Assembly: GCA_947561585.1 (NCBI GenBank)
Contig: CANNZV010000264.1
Coordinates: 336,009 to 400,008 of the forward strand
Direction of reading: 5' to 3'
DNA: 64,000 nucleotides
Source of the DNA: Caprella mutica
Taxonomy: Eukaryota; Arthropoda; Malacostraca; Amphipoda; Caprellidae
Position numbers and translations under genes: made by a program. Below, one piece after another: positions 1-10,982 of this stretch. The notes below the pieces were generated by a model. The model had not been told where the DNA came from and did not search any database. It was given only the letters and a program-made list of their open reading frames with translations. Position 1 is the stretch's first letter, and every line of letters starts with the position of its first letter.

Positions 1-415
1 CACAGTAGCCAATATGACACAGTAGCCAATATGACACAGTAGCCGATATGACACAGTAGCCGATATGACACAGTAGCAAATATGACACAGTAGCCGATAT
101 GACACAGTAGCCGATATGACACAGTAGCCGATATGACACAGTAGCCGATATGACACAGTAGCCAATATGACACAGTAGCCAATATGACACAGTAGCCGAT
201 GTGACACAGTAGCCAATATGACACAGTAGCCAATATGACACAGTAGCCAATATGACACAGTAGCCAATATGACACAGTAGCCAATATGACACAGTAGCCA
301 ATATGACACAGTAGCCGATATGACACAGTAGCCAATATGACACAGTAGCCGATATGACACAGTAGCCGATATGACACAGTAGCCGATGTGACACAGTAGC
401 CAATATGACACAGTA
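1..415. repeat. 17-bp tandem satellite array
   Basis: About 24 head-to-tail copies of a 17-bp unit, CACAGTAGCCAATATGA, with the main variant at the CAA/CGA position and a few single changes (GTGAC, GCAAAT). The array runs off the left edge of the window, so its full length is unknown. The period is not a multiple of three and there are no unique spacers, so it is neither coding nor CRISPR. Confidence 0.95.
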
Positions 416-1300
416 GGATGTTTACAGTGTACCGTGTAGTGGCTAGGTAGAATCTTTTCAGCGTTTAAAGAAAAATTATTAAATTAGTTTGAAGAATAAA
501 AATTTTATAACCAAATTTTAAAAGATTGATTTATGATTTATTTTCTTCATATTTATAATTGCTTGTTCATTAAATAAAAAAGTAGAACCGGTTGGTGACT
601 TTAGGAAGAACTTTATACGCAATGAGTGAATGAAGAACTTCTACCAGTCTATTTCAGAACTATTATTTATTAATTTGATAATTGTGAGCAGCCGTCAAAA
701 ATTGCGGACGATAGTTTTTTATTTATGAAAGTATATTCATATTAAAGAAAATAATTCTTGACATTTTTATGTTTAAGATTTTTATGTTATTCTGATTTTT
801 TTTTTTTTTTTTTTTTATACGACTAGCATGCGACTGTCAGTTTGCTTAATTAATTAAATTATTAATATTATTGATGAAATAATATTAATTTAACTATCAA
901 TATCAATTAATTAATTTATCAATATTAATTTATTTATTCATTATAATTTATTATTTAAAATTAATTCAATGAATTTAAATTAATTAAATTAATTCGCATT
1001 AATTTGATTAATTCGAATTAATTTAATCATTTATTAATATTGAATGGAAGCAGTACCAAAGATACCTGAATTAACAGCAAACTTTGTCTGTTACCACGCT
1101 TCACTTATTTACCCGCCAAAAATTAAAGAGAGCTGTAAAAATTACTACTAGACACAGATAAAGGATTAGTTGAATCAATTTAAATTTGATTTGTTTTGAC
1201 TTTTAAGAAATGGTTTTATTTTGCCCCTACCTACGTCGTGAATTGCAGGTATACTACTTAATTAAAAGTAGTTAAATTGACGTGGGTTAAAACAAAACAG
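416..1300. other. AT-rich gene-free stretch
   Basis: No open frame of note. It contains a run of about 20 T near 798-817, then about 200 bp of TTAATTAA-type low-complexity sequence (840-1040). No promoter or gene can be supported. Confidence 0.6.
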
Positions 1301-1807
1301 TCGTTCTGACTCACTCCTTAAAGCCCATATTACACTGTGGCGCTCGCCATGGCGGAGTTGTCTCTCTCTTCAGATATGGCGCTCACCATTCTCAGAATTG
1401 CTATTACACTAGTCGAGTCGATATGGCGGTGATCGTGCGTTGAAATTTAGGGAAAATTGAAAAAATTACTATGTAATGAATCGTAGCATTAAAATTCGAC
1501 GTCATCACGAATATATATTTAGCTGATTATCTTTTTGATAGTTAACCCCGTCATAGTTGTTTTAACACACATGTAAACATGAAAAAAGTCCAACCAACTC
1601 ACGTAATAGATTGATTCAAAGCATAAATTGGTGACCCATTAGATAGGACCATATGGGTTGTACTTTTTTCTCTCTGTGTAGAGCCGCTACGGCCACACGG
1701 CTATAGACGCTCCATTGGAAAGGGGTACATGGGATATGTCGGATAGCAGTCCAAAAAGGAGAGCAAAGCGGCTCTTGCCTCTTCGGCCACCGCATTGGAA
1801 ATCGACA

Positions 1808-1982
1808 TTTAGGTAGGCTCGTAGGCTTCATTTACTATCACCTCTTCATTTTCCTCTTCCATGCGTGAGTGCAGCCACCGGTGCTTGTGTCCCGTTTCGT
1901 CACATTTCTTGGTAAGTGACTGCATTCACGGAGTAGCTTTCCTGAATTCATGAGCATTGTCACCGACGATAGTAGGTAAATG
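1808..1982 (-). repeat. Dispersed repeat, inverted copy of 16885-17065
   Basis: Read on the minus strand, about 175 bp match 16885-17065 on the plus strand closely, including GAATGCAGTCACTTACCAAG and the end GCCTACGAGCCTACCTAA. Similarity stops just after that end. A third, worn copy lies near 17490-17575. The family is unknown. The minus strand beyond the repeat has a 71-codon open frame (1616-1831) with no recognisable domain. Confidence 0.7.
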
Positions 1983-2230
1983 AATGTAATATCATAGACA
2001 TAAACATAATTATTTTAAATTAATTTATCATCCGCTAATATATATAAGGTAGATTGAGTAATTTGTAATATGTTGATAATGAATTACTAATAAGGTATCA
2101 TCTTCCTTTTTATTCACCGTTTTGTGGTATTTCTCAATAAAATCAATTAATGGAGTAGTTAAAATGTTAATTTATTGTTTATACAATTGTTGATTTTTAA
2201 GTTAGTCAGAAGCTACCGCTATTATAGGCT

Positions 2231-2566
2231 AAGTTCCAAGTTACCGAATGGTTCCATGTTTTCGATCATAAAAGAAACTTGGATGCATACCTTCGCCGCC
2301 GCTTATAAAAGACTTTTACCATCCAATAATCCTTAGTTATAAATGACCTTGACCTTTGACCTCTTACCCGTTCTCTCTATGGTACCAAACGTATGGTAAC
2401 AATATATGGCAAATAAATAAATAATAAATGCCGCCTATATAACATTACCTTCTGCAATCTGTGGAAGTAACTATATACGATATTTTATCTTGTTAAATTT
2501 TTTAATTATATATTTTTCCTTCTATGATAGAAAATGTGTTACTGTTCGATATCTCAGAACTTACTT
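2231..2566. mobile_element. MITE with GTTCCA(C)AT-type inverted ends
   Basis: The left end (2231-2277: AAGTTCC, GGTTCCATGTTTTCGATCAT) is matched in inverted form at 2521-2566 (ATGATAGAAAATGTG, ATCTCAGAACTT). A worn copy of the CCTTCGC dispersed repeat (2288-2465) lies between the arms. Related ends are seen at 32035-32248, 33108-33277, 34672-34710 and near 6105. Confidence 0.5.
2288..2465 (+). repeat. CCTTCGC dispersed repeat, worn partial copy
   Basis: Contains GCATACCTTCGCC, then TTATAAATGACCTTGACC and the tail AAATAAATAATAAATGCCG with a damaged terminal hairpin. Same family as the full copies at 6438-7018 and 27895-28378. Confidence 0.6.
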
Positions 2567-2660
2567 TGTTCAAACTGGGCAACCCCAGTTGTATACACAG
2601 TCACAGCTCTATTTCTTGAATTTTAACGGTAAATTTAACACAAACGAACTATAACCTATA

Positions 2661-3234
2661 CAGGGGGACGCAAAAAAAAAGGAAACTCATTTTCAAATTA
2701 GTTTATCTTATAAACTATCAAAGTTGGAAATTTTCTAAAGACATAGGTTTATTTGCTTACATTTTTTGCATCTATCGAGATAATCTGTTAAAAGCTACGA
2801 CAAAAATTAAACATCCTACAGCGAATTGAAAATTGCACGAGAAAATCTTCACAATAGGTATATGTACATCATTTTCTGTTGAATAGTAAATATTAAAGAC
2901 ATTAGCTTCTCTATTTTTGTAACAAATAAGAAATAATAAAAAAATAAGTATCATTTGAGGGTTGGTATAGGAGCTTTAATGAAATCAGTTCGTCAATAAT
3001 TTGCATCACATGTTCGAAAACCTCAAAATGCAGTTTCATAGCGCAAACCCTTTTTATTTCCATTTTTTTCAATTCGCTGTAGGATCTTCAATATTGGTCG
3101 TGACTTTAACAGATTTTCAAAATAGTTGCACAAAAAGTAAACAAAAAAAACTGTGTCTTTAGAAAATTTCTAGCTTTGACAGTATGTAAAATAAACTAAT
3201 TTGAAAATGGGTTTCTTTTATTTGCGCCACCCTT
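2661..3234. mobile_element. Tc1/mariner-type MITE, 574 bp
   Basis: Long imperfect terminal inverted repeats of about 180 bp: the left end starts CAGGGGGACGCAAA, and the right end read backwards starts AAGGGTGGCGCAAA. The inner parts (AAATTAGTTTAT, GAAATTTTCTAAAGACA, CCTACAGCGAATTGAA) also match. Both ends are flanked by TA, as expected for Tc1/mariner insertions. There is no transposase frame, so it is non-autonomous. Confidence 0.75.
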
Positions 3235-3239
3235 TATAG

Positions 3240-4139
3240 TGTAATTAATTTTACTATTTATTATCATTGGGCTAGTGATATTATGCACTATGTAATGCAT
3301 AATGCGTACATAAAAATTTGCACGTATGCAGCTGTCCTGTGCCTTAAAACTAGTTTACGTGCACTCGATAGACTCTCCAAAATCTAATAAACTGCTAACT
3401 GGATAGTGACCAATCGTCCCACTAAGTTTCATGCAATATGGTCTACTACTGTGTGAGTTAGTTGAGTTCTTCTAAAATTCTACCAGATGGTTCCTGAACA
3501 TGGTGCAAACAATTGAGCCCAGAGAAAAATTGGGCAGAACTTTATTATTACTATAGGGTAGTGACAATATTATCTTTTAAATATGCTTTATAGTCTCTAA
3601 AAATATGCTTTATATTCTCTAAAAATATATATGTATTTTATTAATTTGATTGATATACCTGATAAGGTACATATTAAATCACATTTGGATACAAATCTCA
3701 TGATTTGGTGTAATGAAAATCTTTGAAGTATTTAAATAAGTCGTATTGACTTGAATCATGTCATGCGGATCCAATGTGTAGTGTACATCGTCTGACAAAG
3801 TTGTCACAGTAATATTTAATTAATAAAATGGGGAGTTCACTATATAGGCACTGTAACTAGGAAATTTATTGCTTTCATGACCTATCTCAAAACAAAAAAT
3901 TATATTAGTATAAAAGAATAATAGTATTTATTCATGAATGAAAAGAATATGTTCTATTAAAAATATATATTTTTCATAACGAGAACATTTTTATTCATAT
4001 TAGGAATATTCTATATTCCTATATTTTTATGCAAAACGAATATTGTCACAACCCTAGTTATTACAATACTAATGGTATTTAATTAAGGTAATAAAGTAGA
4101 CTCTGAAAAGAATGGGCAAATAATAAAATTGTTTTGAGA
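3240..4139. other. Gene-free AT-rich stretch with one repeat fragment
   Basis: Holds a fragment of the CCTTCGC dispersed repeat at about 3352-3505 (GTGCACTCGATAGA, then CCAATCGTCCCACTAAG). The rest is AT-rich sequence without recognisable features. Confidence 0.5.
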
Positions 4140-4211
4140 CCCAACTGTCGGTCCACGTCTGAACATTGACCAATCGTTTCATCAAATTTCATGCAATATG
4201 GTTGAATACTT

Positions 4212-4942
4212 GGATCTTTCTCATTTAACAACCCCCTCCAAATTTGATGTAAATAAATTTTTTCTTATGTAATTTTGTCCATAGAATTCGAAAATCATAA
4301 CCGTTTTTTGTAGAAGCTAATACTTTTTGAGATATGATTGCTTAAAGTTATTCATTTCCTATGTATTACTGAAGAATTGAGAACTTTGAAAAAACTCGTT
4401 TTTTCACGCTTTTTGTCCAATTGTGGTCAAAAATAGCCGTAATGTAGTTTGTTGTATCCGCTAGTTTGTTGTACTGCACAGCTCATTACTTATTAATGAC
4501 GTGGCAGAGAGGTATGGGGGGCGGCACGCCCCCCTTAACACATATATCAGTATTGAAGTAATAAATGGAAAATATCAAGGAAACTGGAAACATTCGATAT
4601 ATAGATTTAGGGGGGCGTGCCGTCTCCCGATCCCCCCTGCCAGGTCATTAATCAATCATGAAGTGTGCAGTACAACAAACTAGCGGATAAAAGTCATATA
4701 ATAAACTACATACTTTACAGTTTCATGTAAAAAATCTATAATGTTTGAGTAATTTCAATGAAAACACGAGTTTTTTTCAAAGTTCTCAATCCTTCAGTAA
4801 TACATATAGGAAATAAATAAATTTAAACCCTCATATCTCAAAAAAGAATGAGTTTCTACGAAAAAAGGTTATGATTTTCGGATTCTATGGACAAAAGTAT
4901 GTAGTATAATATTTGGTGGGGGTCGTCAAATGAGAAAGATCC
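4212..4942. mobile_element. hAT-type palindromic MITE, 731 bp
   Basis: Ends are GGATCTTTCTCATTT and its inverse AAATGAGAAAGATCC. The arms are inverted copies for about 300 bp each; both include the tract around CATAGAATYCGAAAATCATAA and CCGCTAGTTTGTTGTACTGC. The centre is a GC-rich segment with GGCACGCCCCCC and its inverse. An 8-bp direct repeat, GAATACTT, flanks it exactly (4204-4211 and 4943-4950), the length usual for hAT insertions. No transposase is present. Confidence 0.9.
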
Positions 4943-5089
4943 GAATACTTTTTTAGTTATAAATAACCTTGACCTCTGACCGGATCACTCCTAAAATGCA
5001 ACCTGCAGGTTCCTGGACATTGACCAATCGTACCAATCAATTTTAGGCCATTTGATTGATTACTTTTTGAGTTATGCGACCCACATTTC

Positions 5090-5520
5090 AGATCATAGCC
5101 ACAATACCCGAACAATTTTTAACAACACCAATCTAAACCTTCCCCACATTAGAAAAGAAGTAGAACGTAATTCCCCCATTTTTAGATCTACTGAACTCTG
5201 GCGAAGTGTACCTCCCTTTTTATTAGTACCCATGTCTGATTTTAAATTAAAAAAACTTTTTAAGAAATATTGCATGGATAATTATGTGGTTGAATAGTGT
5301 CTTTTTAAATCAGCATCGTGGGCTTTAATACATTTTCTACTGTATAAATTTTTAATCTAGAACTTTTATATTGGAATTTTTAATTTTGGTATTTATTAGA
5401 TTCTATAATAAAAATTTTAATTCTTTTAGGAATCAACAGTGTACAATTTTTTAAGTAATTGTTTATTATGTTTTTAATTGAATTTTTTGTAAAAGTGAGA
5501 AATGTAAATAAAATAAATTA
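5090..5520 (+). pseudogene. 5'-truncated LINE fragment (reverse transcriptase C-terminus and 3' tail)
   Basis: The frame ending at 5297 carries a typical C-terminal tail of non-LTR reverse transcriptases: HNTR, then LNLPHIRKE, a short Ser/Phe segment, LWRSVPP and FKLKKLFKKY. After the stop comes an AT-rich 3' region ending in AAATAAAATAAATTAAATAA, consistent with a LINE tail. Upstream domains are missing, which is usual for 5'-truncated copies. The CR1/Jockey-like group is likely but not certain. It sits inside the split dispersed repeat. Confidence 0.6.
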
Positions 5521-5572
5521 AATAAATACCGGATAAAATATAACCTTCCGCCAATTTGCGAAGGTAAAAAAT

Positions 5573-6437
5573 GAATTTAGTTAATTCTTATGCATTTCAA
5601 ATATACATTTAGCTTCAAATGCGTTTAGAATATGCATTTTTTTACATATGCACTTGATTTGGTGGGATTATGTTATTTATATGTTTTTTAATATTAATTT
5701 AACATTTCAACAGTGAATCTGAGTGATAATCTTAATACAGGTAAAGCTCGTACAGCGGACGATCTTTTATCGCGCAACCTCTACAAAAGACAAAAATTGT
5801 CCGTTTTACCGGACTGCGCTATAACGGTACTAGGACAAAATGCCTATGTACAAAATATTTAAATATAGAACACAAAATAGTAAAATAATGACGTATAAGA
5901 ATGTTGTAGAGAGAATAAAAAAACTATCTAATAATAAAAAAAAAACACTATTTTAAAATTAAAACTTATAAGATTATTATAGATCGATACTTAATAAAAA
6001 AGTGAAAATAGAGGAAGTTGCTTATATTAAATTGATTTGTTAAATAGAACAAACACTTTAGTAATAAATTACAAAATAGCGAAATAAGTAAAATATTTTA
6101 CGTGTTCGAAAATATGGAACCGTGCGATAACCGGAATTTACCCTATAATGGGACATGTTGAATTTCTGAACCAATTTCTTCTAATAACCTTATCCGGATA
6201 ATAATTTTGATGTTTTTTTAGTTACCTTGAAATAATCACAGAAAAGTGTCTCCGTTTTCTATATCTAGAAACGGTTCTTATTTCGAAACATGTCTCGAAA
6301 TAAGCACCACTTTTATTAAAACGAGGTGTACTTAAAGCGAGGCATGCCTGTATGCTATTTTCATTTATACAAAAAAAATGATAATCAGGAAATGAAAGAA
6401 TTTATTTTTATGTTGTGTTCAATCTGATTAACGATTA
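5573..6437. other. AT-rich stretch, left part of a candidate TIR element
   Basis: No gene. CAGGTAAAGCTCGTACAGCG at 5738 is matched by an inverted copy ending at 9222 (see the TIR element entry). A GGAACCGT motif near 6118 belongs to the GTTCCACAT-type MITE ends. Confidence 0.45.
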
Positions 6438-7018
6438 ACTAGATTTCGTGCACTCGGTAGAGCGCATACCTTCGCCACAGCTTTGACCCGTTCTCTCCCA
6501 AAAATCTAATAAACTGGCAACTGGATAGTGACTAATCGTCCCACCAAGTTTCATGAAATATTGTTCAATACTTTTTGAGTTATTGAATTATAAATGACCT
6601 TGACCTTTGACCGGATCGCTCCTAAAATTCTACCAGATAGTTCCTGGACATTGACCAATGGTCCCGTCAAATTTCAGACAATTTGGTTGAATCCTTTTTG
6701 AGTTATGAATGGCCTTGACCCTTTGACATTTGACCCGATCACTCCCAAAATTTAACAAAATATTTCCTGTATATTGATCAATCGTCCCACCAAGTTTCAT
6801 GCATTACGGTTCAATACTTTTTGAGTTGTAAATGACCATGACCTTGACCTTTGATCGGGTCACTCCCAAAATTCTACCAGCAGGTCACTGGACATTTACC
6901 AATCGTTTCACCAAATTTCAGGCAATTTGGTTTAGTACTTTTTCTGTTATGCGAATAACAAGATGATAAATAAACAAATGCCGGGTAAAATATAACCTTC
7001 CGCAAATTTGCGAAGGTA
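6438..7018 (+). repeat. CCTTCGC dispersed repeat, near-full copy
   Basis: Begins with GTGCACTCGGTAGAGCGCA, which resembles tRNA box A (TAGCTCAGTCGGTAGAGC), followed by CCTTCGC. The body is about four variant monomers of 110-150 bp, each with CCAATCGTCCCACCAAGTTT, a TACTTTTTGAGTTAT stretch and TGACCTTGACCTTTGACC. It ends with GATGATAAATAAA and a hairpin ACCTTCCGCAAATTTGCGAA. It could be a tRNA-derived SINE or a non-autonomous Helitron-like element. Confidence 0.8.
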
Positions 7019-7198
7019 ATTAGTAATTAAATTTTGCACAGGTAGCCACTATAGTATATGATAAGATACAAGTACCTGAATTAATTACATTTTGTAAAAT
7101 ATAGATATCGGTATTCTGTCTTCGAAATAGTGCCGAATGTATATAAAGGACTGCAAAAATAACTAAAAATTTAGTAAGTACCGCTCTCAGTAAGGAAC

Positions 7199-7560
7199 CT
7201 ACGCCCAATTTTTTCTTAAAGTGAGATTTTGCTCTCGCATCGGTTCTTTCTTGGTCTGTCTATTCTGCTGTGGAGCTCCAAGAAGAAGACGAAGATCTTC
7301 GCAGGATAGAAGAAAATCTTCGCAGGATAAAAGAAGAAAGGATCGAGTTTCCAAGAAAAGAGTGACATCAGAAGATAGAAGAAGGTAGAATAAGCACTCT
7401 AAGAGAAGAGGACTATCGTAGGATAGAAGACAGTAGGATCGACATTCCAGTAGAAGAAGGCCATCATAGGATAGAAGATATGATGGGCACTCCGTGAGCC
7501 GATCAAAGACTTTTGATGGAAACAGACGCAAGCCTCGGTAACAAACAAGATGGACACCAG
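7199..7560 (+). other. Purine-rich repetitive stretch with degenerate coding look
   Basis: The plus strand is rich in GAAGA and repeats CTTCGCAGGATAGAAGA-like blocks. In one frame it reads as short Glu/Arg-rich peptides broken by stops. No known domain. It may be a worn low-complexity part of a mobile-element gene, but this is not demonstrable. Confidence 0.3.
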
Positions 7561-7899
7561 CGAACTCCTACATCAGCACCATATCCTTTGGATCGAACCA
7601 CACGATTCCGAGCAGCCAACTGATCCCAGTTTACAGAGAATATTGATGTACATATTTTACACATTGAAATGAAGGTGTATAAATTTAGCTGCTTTTGATA
7701 TGCTATAGTTAATTTAAGAAATTAAATTATATTTTTTTCAAATACAAAACTACAAATACTTTGCTTATCCTGATTATATATAAACTTAGCGTCTAAATTT
7801 AGAAAAATCTAGAATAATTTCCTAATGATTACAAAAATACAAGTAGCTATACAGGGTGACCTACAAACAAGTGTACGCTGTGTACCCAACTTAGAATTA

Positions 7900-8128
7900 A
7901 TATGAATATCGTATTTACTAGTAGTTCACTACTTTTTGAGTTATAACTGACCTTGACATTTGACCGGGTCCCTACCAAAATTCTACCAGAATGTCACTGG
8001 ACATTGACCATTCGTCCTTCCAAATTTCAAGCAATTTCGTTGAACACTTTTTGAGTTATGCGAATAACAAAATGATAAATAAATAAATGCCGGGTAAAAT
8101 ATAACATTTTCGTACTCTGAGAAGGTAA
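7900..8128 (+). repeat. CCTTCGC dispersed repeat, 5'-truncated copy
   Basis: Contains the GAGTTATAACTGACCTTGAC and GGACATTGACCATTCGTCC tracts and the tail ATGATAAATAAATAAATGCC with a damaged terminal hairpin. The start lacks the box-A-like segment. Confidence 0.7.
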
Positions 8129-9660
8129 TTATGCTATGTATATTAGTTTGCATGTCGGTAAGTAAATGGATATCTATATAAGTGAAGTTGCAAAATAATA
8201 ACCTTTTTTATCATATTTTATAGTACATACTTTAAGCGACAGTTATACCTACCGTATTATTTCATACATTTATATTATTTTTCATTTATATTCATATATT
8301 TACCATAAGTGATTAGCGCCACCTGGCTTACTAATTAGAAACCAAATTCTAAAGAATTTGGTTTAATTTTCATATCAAATATTTTTTCATAATATAATAA
8401 ATAAACAATGATTAGTTACGGATATGAAATGTTTCATCTCAAATCACTGTATTTTCAGAGAAAATAGAGTTTTTATTAGTCAACATAAGCTTATGCGCTG
8501 TTTACATTATTTCCAGAACAATCTTCATGAACGTTTATAGAATGTCTGATTATCTTCCCAAATAAGCTATTTTGTGATTTATATACAATCTAACAAATAA
8601 AGTATTTTTAGAGTTATAATTAACAATATCATTCGCAGGTATACTAAGGTTTTTAGCACAACGTTTTTGAAATCACAGCAAGATGGCGTCAGTGACTCGA
8701 GAAAAGCTTATGCTATTTGTCGCTAGATGGCGCTTTTTCAAAATAAATTAAATTTTCTTTTATTTAATAAGTATTATTTAGATGAACAGAGTATGTAATC
8801 ATACATAATTGAATATGCTGATTCCATTAAAACACATATTAACAAATGTTTGATTTTACCCGCACCCTCCCTTTAACTCCATCCTCATCCCTTCAAAAAT
8901 GTAAACGCGTTACCTAAAAAGAATAAAAAAGTGAGCAAAGAATTTGAGGCCAGTATCCATAGTATAGCGAAGAATATAAAATATTAATCCACTAAATTTG
9001 TCGATTGCGATTACAAATATTATAACAATCTTCTTCAATAATAATCTGAGATTGTTTACCCTCATTAGTGTTTCTTTGAAATGCTGTTATTAAAGAAAAC
9101 CTGCAAAGTATAAATTACCAACTGATGTTTAAAACCTCAGTCGCTCATAGCGTTCATTGATCGGTATAGCGTCCACATTTATTTTCGAGTACATCTACTG
9201 TCCGTTGTACGAGCTTTACCTCTAATATGCCCCCCTATTATAACTTCTGCTAAGTGATACAAACCAACCAAAGAGGGATAAATGCTAGTACCTAAAATGC
9301 TTATTAAAAAAGAACAGATTGTTCCACTTAGTTCTATCCAAACAGACACGATTTAGAAAAAGATGTTACATTTACTGTAGAGTTCTCTCTAAAATGAAAT
9401 GACAAATCAATGGAAAGATTCTTAATGGGATAAAATGTAATACAGTTAAAACATTATAGAAGCAGATCAGAAAATTAAAGTAAATCAATTATCGCCGAAG
9501 TTGGGACTACATAAATTTAGTATAATTTTATGAATTGAATAATTAATATCTGCTAAATAATAATCTTAAAGTTCACTCTAGTGTTCACTTTATAGTTGCC
9601 ACATTACGATCATTTTAATACTTCAATATATCTTCTTTATCTCTTAAAATAATTATTACG
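8129..9660. other. Gene-free stretch
   Basis: AT-rich sequence with no open frame of note. It contains GATGGCGTC and AGATGGCGCT motifs near 8683-8733 and the right TIR of the candidate element ending at 9222. I see no gene. Confidence 0.45.
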
Positions 9661-9805
9661 TTCCGTACCTACTAGCGAAACATGTGCTTCTACACACGTT
9701 TCAATGTGAAAAAACTTGTGCTTCTACTCATGTTTGAATGTGAAGAAAGATGTCAGTTTGTACACATTGCAAGGATTAGTGGTGAAATAATCCTCACCTC
9801 GATAA
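9661..9805 (-). repeat. Direct repeat flanking the LINE, left copy
   Basis: Matches 16461-16560 in the same orientation, sharing CCTACTAGCGAAACAT, ATGTCAGTTTGTACACATTG and GAAATAATCCTCACCTC. This copy carries an extra tandem segment of about 48 bp (GTGCTTCTAC...TTCAATGTGAA). The LINE lies exactly between the two copies. Confidence 0.7.
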
Positions 9806-9979
9806 TAATAACATGAAAAGAAAATACAGCCGCTTCAGGATATTCCCAATTTAGCGGCGAAGAGGTTTAGAACTTAATATAATTTCAATTTGCTACAATT
9901 ACCAATATAATTTGGTACCAAATAAACAAAGATTTAATTTGGGAAGAGAACCTGTGGCAATTTCAGAGGAATATGTCAT

Positions 9980-10954
9980 TCATATTCTTGTATAAATATT
10001 AATATTTCTTAGATATCTGAAGACAGTCTCCATTTGGTCATGATCTCCCAGTATTTTGGATAGGGTAATATCTTCTATTTCAAGTTCTGATATCATAACT
10101 TGTCTTTGGTTATCAGTTGCTTCGCAGTGAAGCATTATGTGTTCTATGGTCATAATATCGTTGTTGCAGAATGAGTATTGTGGTACAAGTTGTCTCGTAG
10201 CATCGTCCATCAGGTAATCATGGGTAATTTTAGTGTGTCCTATTCTTAGTCTGTTAAGTATTACGCCATCTCTCCTAGTCATACTCATCTTTTTCCATCT
10301 ACTTGGTTTGTCTGTTATAGATTTGAGTTTGTTATTGCTTCGTTGCCATCTGAATTTCCATCTCTCTCTCAATTTGCATTTAATTTCTGGGAACCAATCA
10401 GTATAGGGACAGGTAATAAATTGAGGATCTTTTCTGGTAGCTGTTTTGGCGGCTTTGTCTGCCAATTCATTTCCGGGTATCTCGTTGTGCCCTGGATTCC
10501 AGAGCACTGTAATGTCATATCTGGTAGTGAGGAGTTCGTGGAAGAGAAGTTGGAGTCTGTGCATTAGATGGTTTTCAGGATTCATGGTTTGCAGACCTGG
10601 TACTGCGCTCAGGGAGTCTGAACAAATCAAATATTGGCTGGTTGTTACGTCTTTAGGGTCTTCTTTAATTAGTGTGCAGGCGAACGTTAGTGCTTTCAGC
10701 TCAGCAGTGTACACCGAGGCTATTTTGGGTAATGAGGCAGATAGGGACTTGTCTTGGTAGATTGCTACTGCTCCTACTCCTTCATCATCTTTGGAATTGT
10801 CAGTGTAGAGGTGAATATGGGTGGGGTCTCGGAAGAATGGGAAGAAGTTTGCGCTGTCTTTGACAAGTGGTGTAGCTAGATCGGTGTCTATTGAAGGTCT
10901 TAGAAGACACCATGAATAGAGCGAGAGGGTTTTGTGAGGCAGAACAGGATGCAA
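9980..10954 (-). pseudogene. LINE ORF2 C-terminal part: RNase H domain
   Basis: An open frame of 324 codons. An RNase H fold is recognisable: YTDNS...GVGAVAIY near residues 50-66, an acidic AELKAL near 83-88, CSDSLSA near 110-116, and WNPGHNEIPGNELADKAAK near 158-176. The catalytic Asp-Glu-Asp set is kept. After RNase H comes an HC-type tail (MTIEHIMLHC). RNase H removes RNA from RNA/DNA hybrids during retrotransposition. The upstream join to the reverse transcriptase is broken by a frameshift near 10955-10983. Confidence 0.85.
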
Positions 10955-10982
10955 AGGAATTTCCAGGTCGTTTACGGATTTG

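Larger units (their letters stand above)
4140..5572 (+). repeat. CCTTCGC dispersed repeat split by two nested insertions
   Basis: One repeat copy is in three pieces: about 4140-4211, 4943-5088, and its tail 5525-5572 ending in the hairpin AACCTTCCGCC...GCGAAGGT. The first gap is a MITE (4212-4942) and the second a 5'-truncated LINE (about 5090-5520). Joining the flanks of each gap follows the order of intact copies such as 6438-7018. Confidence 0.75.
5738..9222. mobile_element. Candidate TA-flanked TIR element, 3.5 kb, no transposase seen
   Basis: The ends CAGGTAAAGCTCGTACAGCG (left) and, read inverted, GAGGTAAAGCTCGTACAACG (right) agree over about 23 bp, and TA flanks each. This resembles Tc1/pogo-type ends. 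The interior is filled with other repeats and has no recognisable transposase. An alternative right end at about 6345 (inverted: CAGGCATGCCTCGCTTTAAG) would make a 0.6-kb element instead. Confidence 0.4.

Noticed and set aside
1..415. CRISPR array
   Set aside because: Units are contiguous with no unique spacers, and the DNA is eukaryotic.
6438..6470. Real tRNA gene
   Set aside because: Only a box-A-like stretch is present; there is no acceptor stem, anticodon arm or convincing box B.
10446..10760. Plus-strand frames over the LINE RNase H
   Set aside because: Antisense shadows; the minus strand has the recognisable RNase H motifs.
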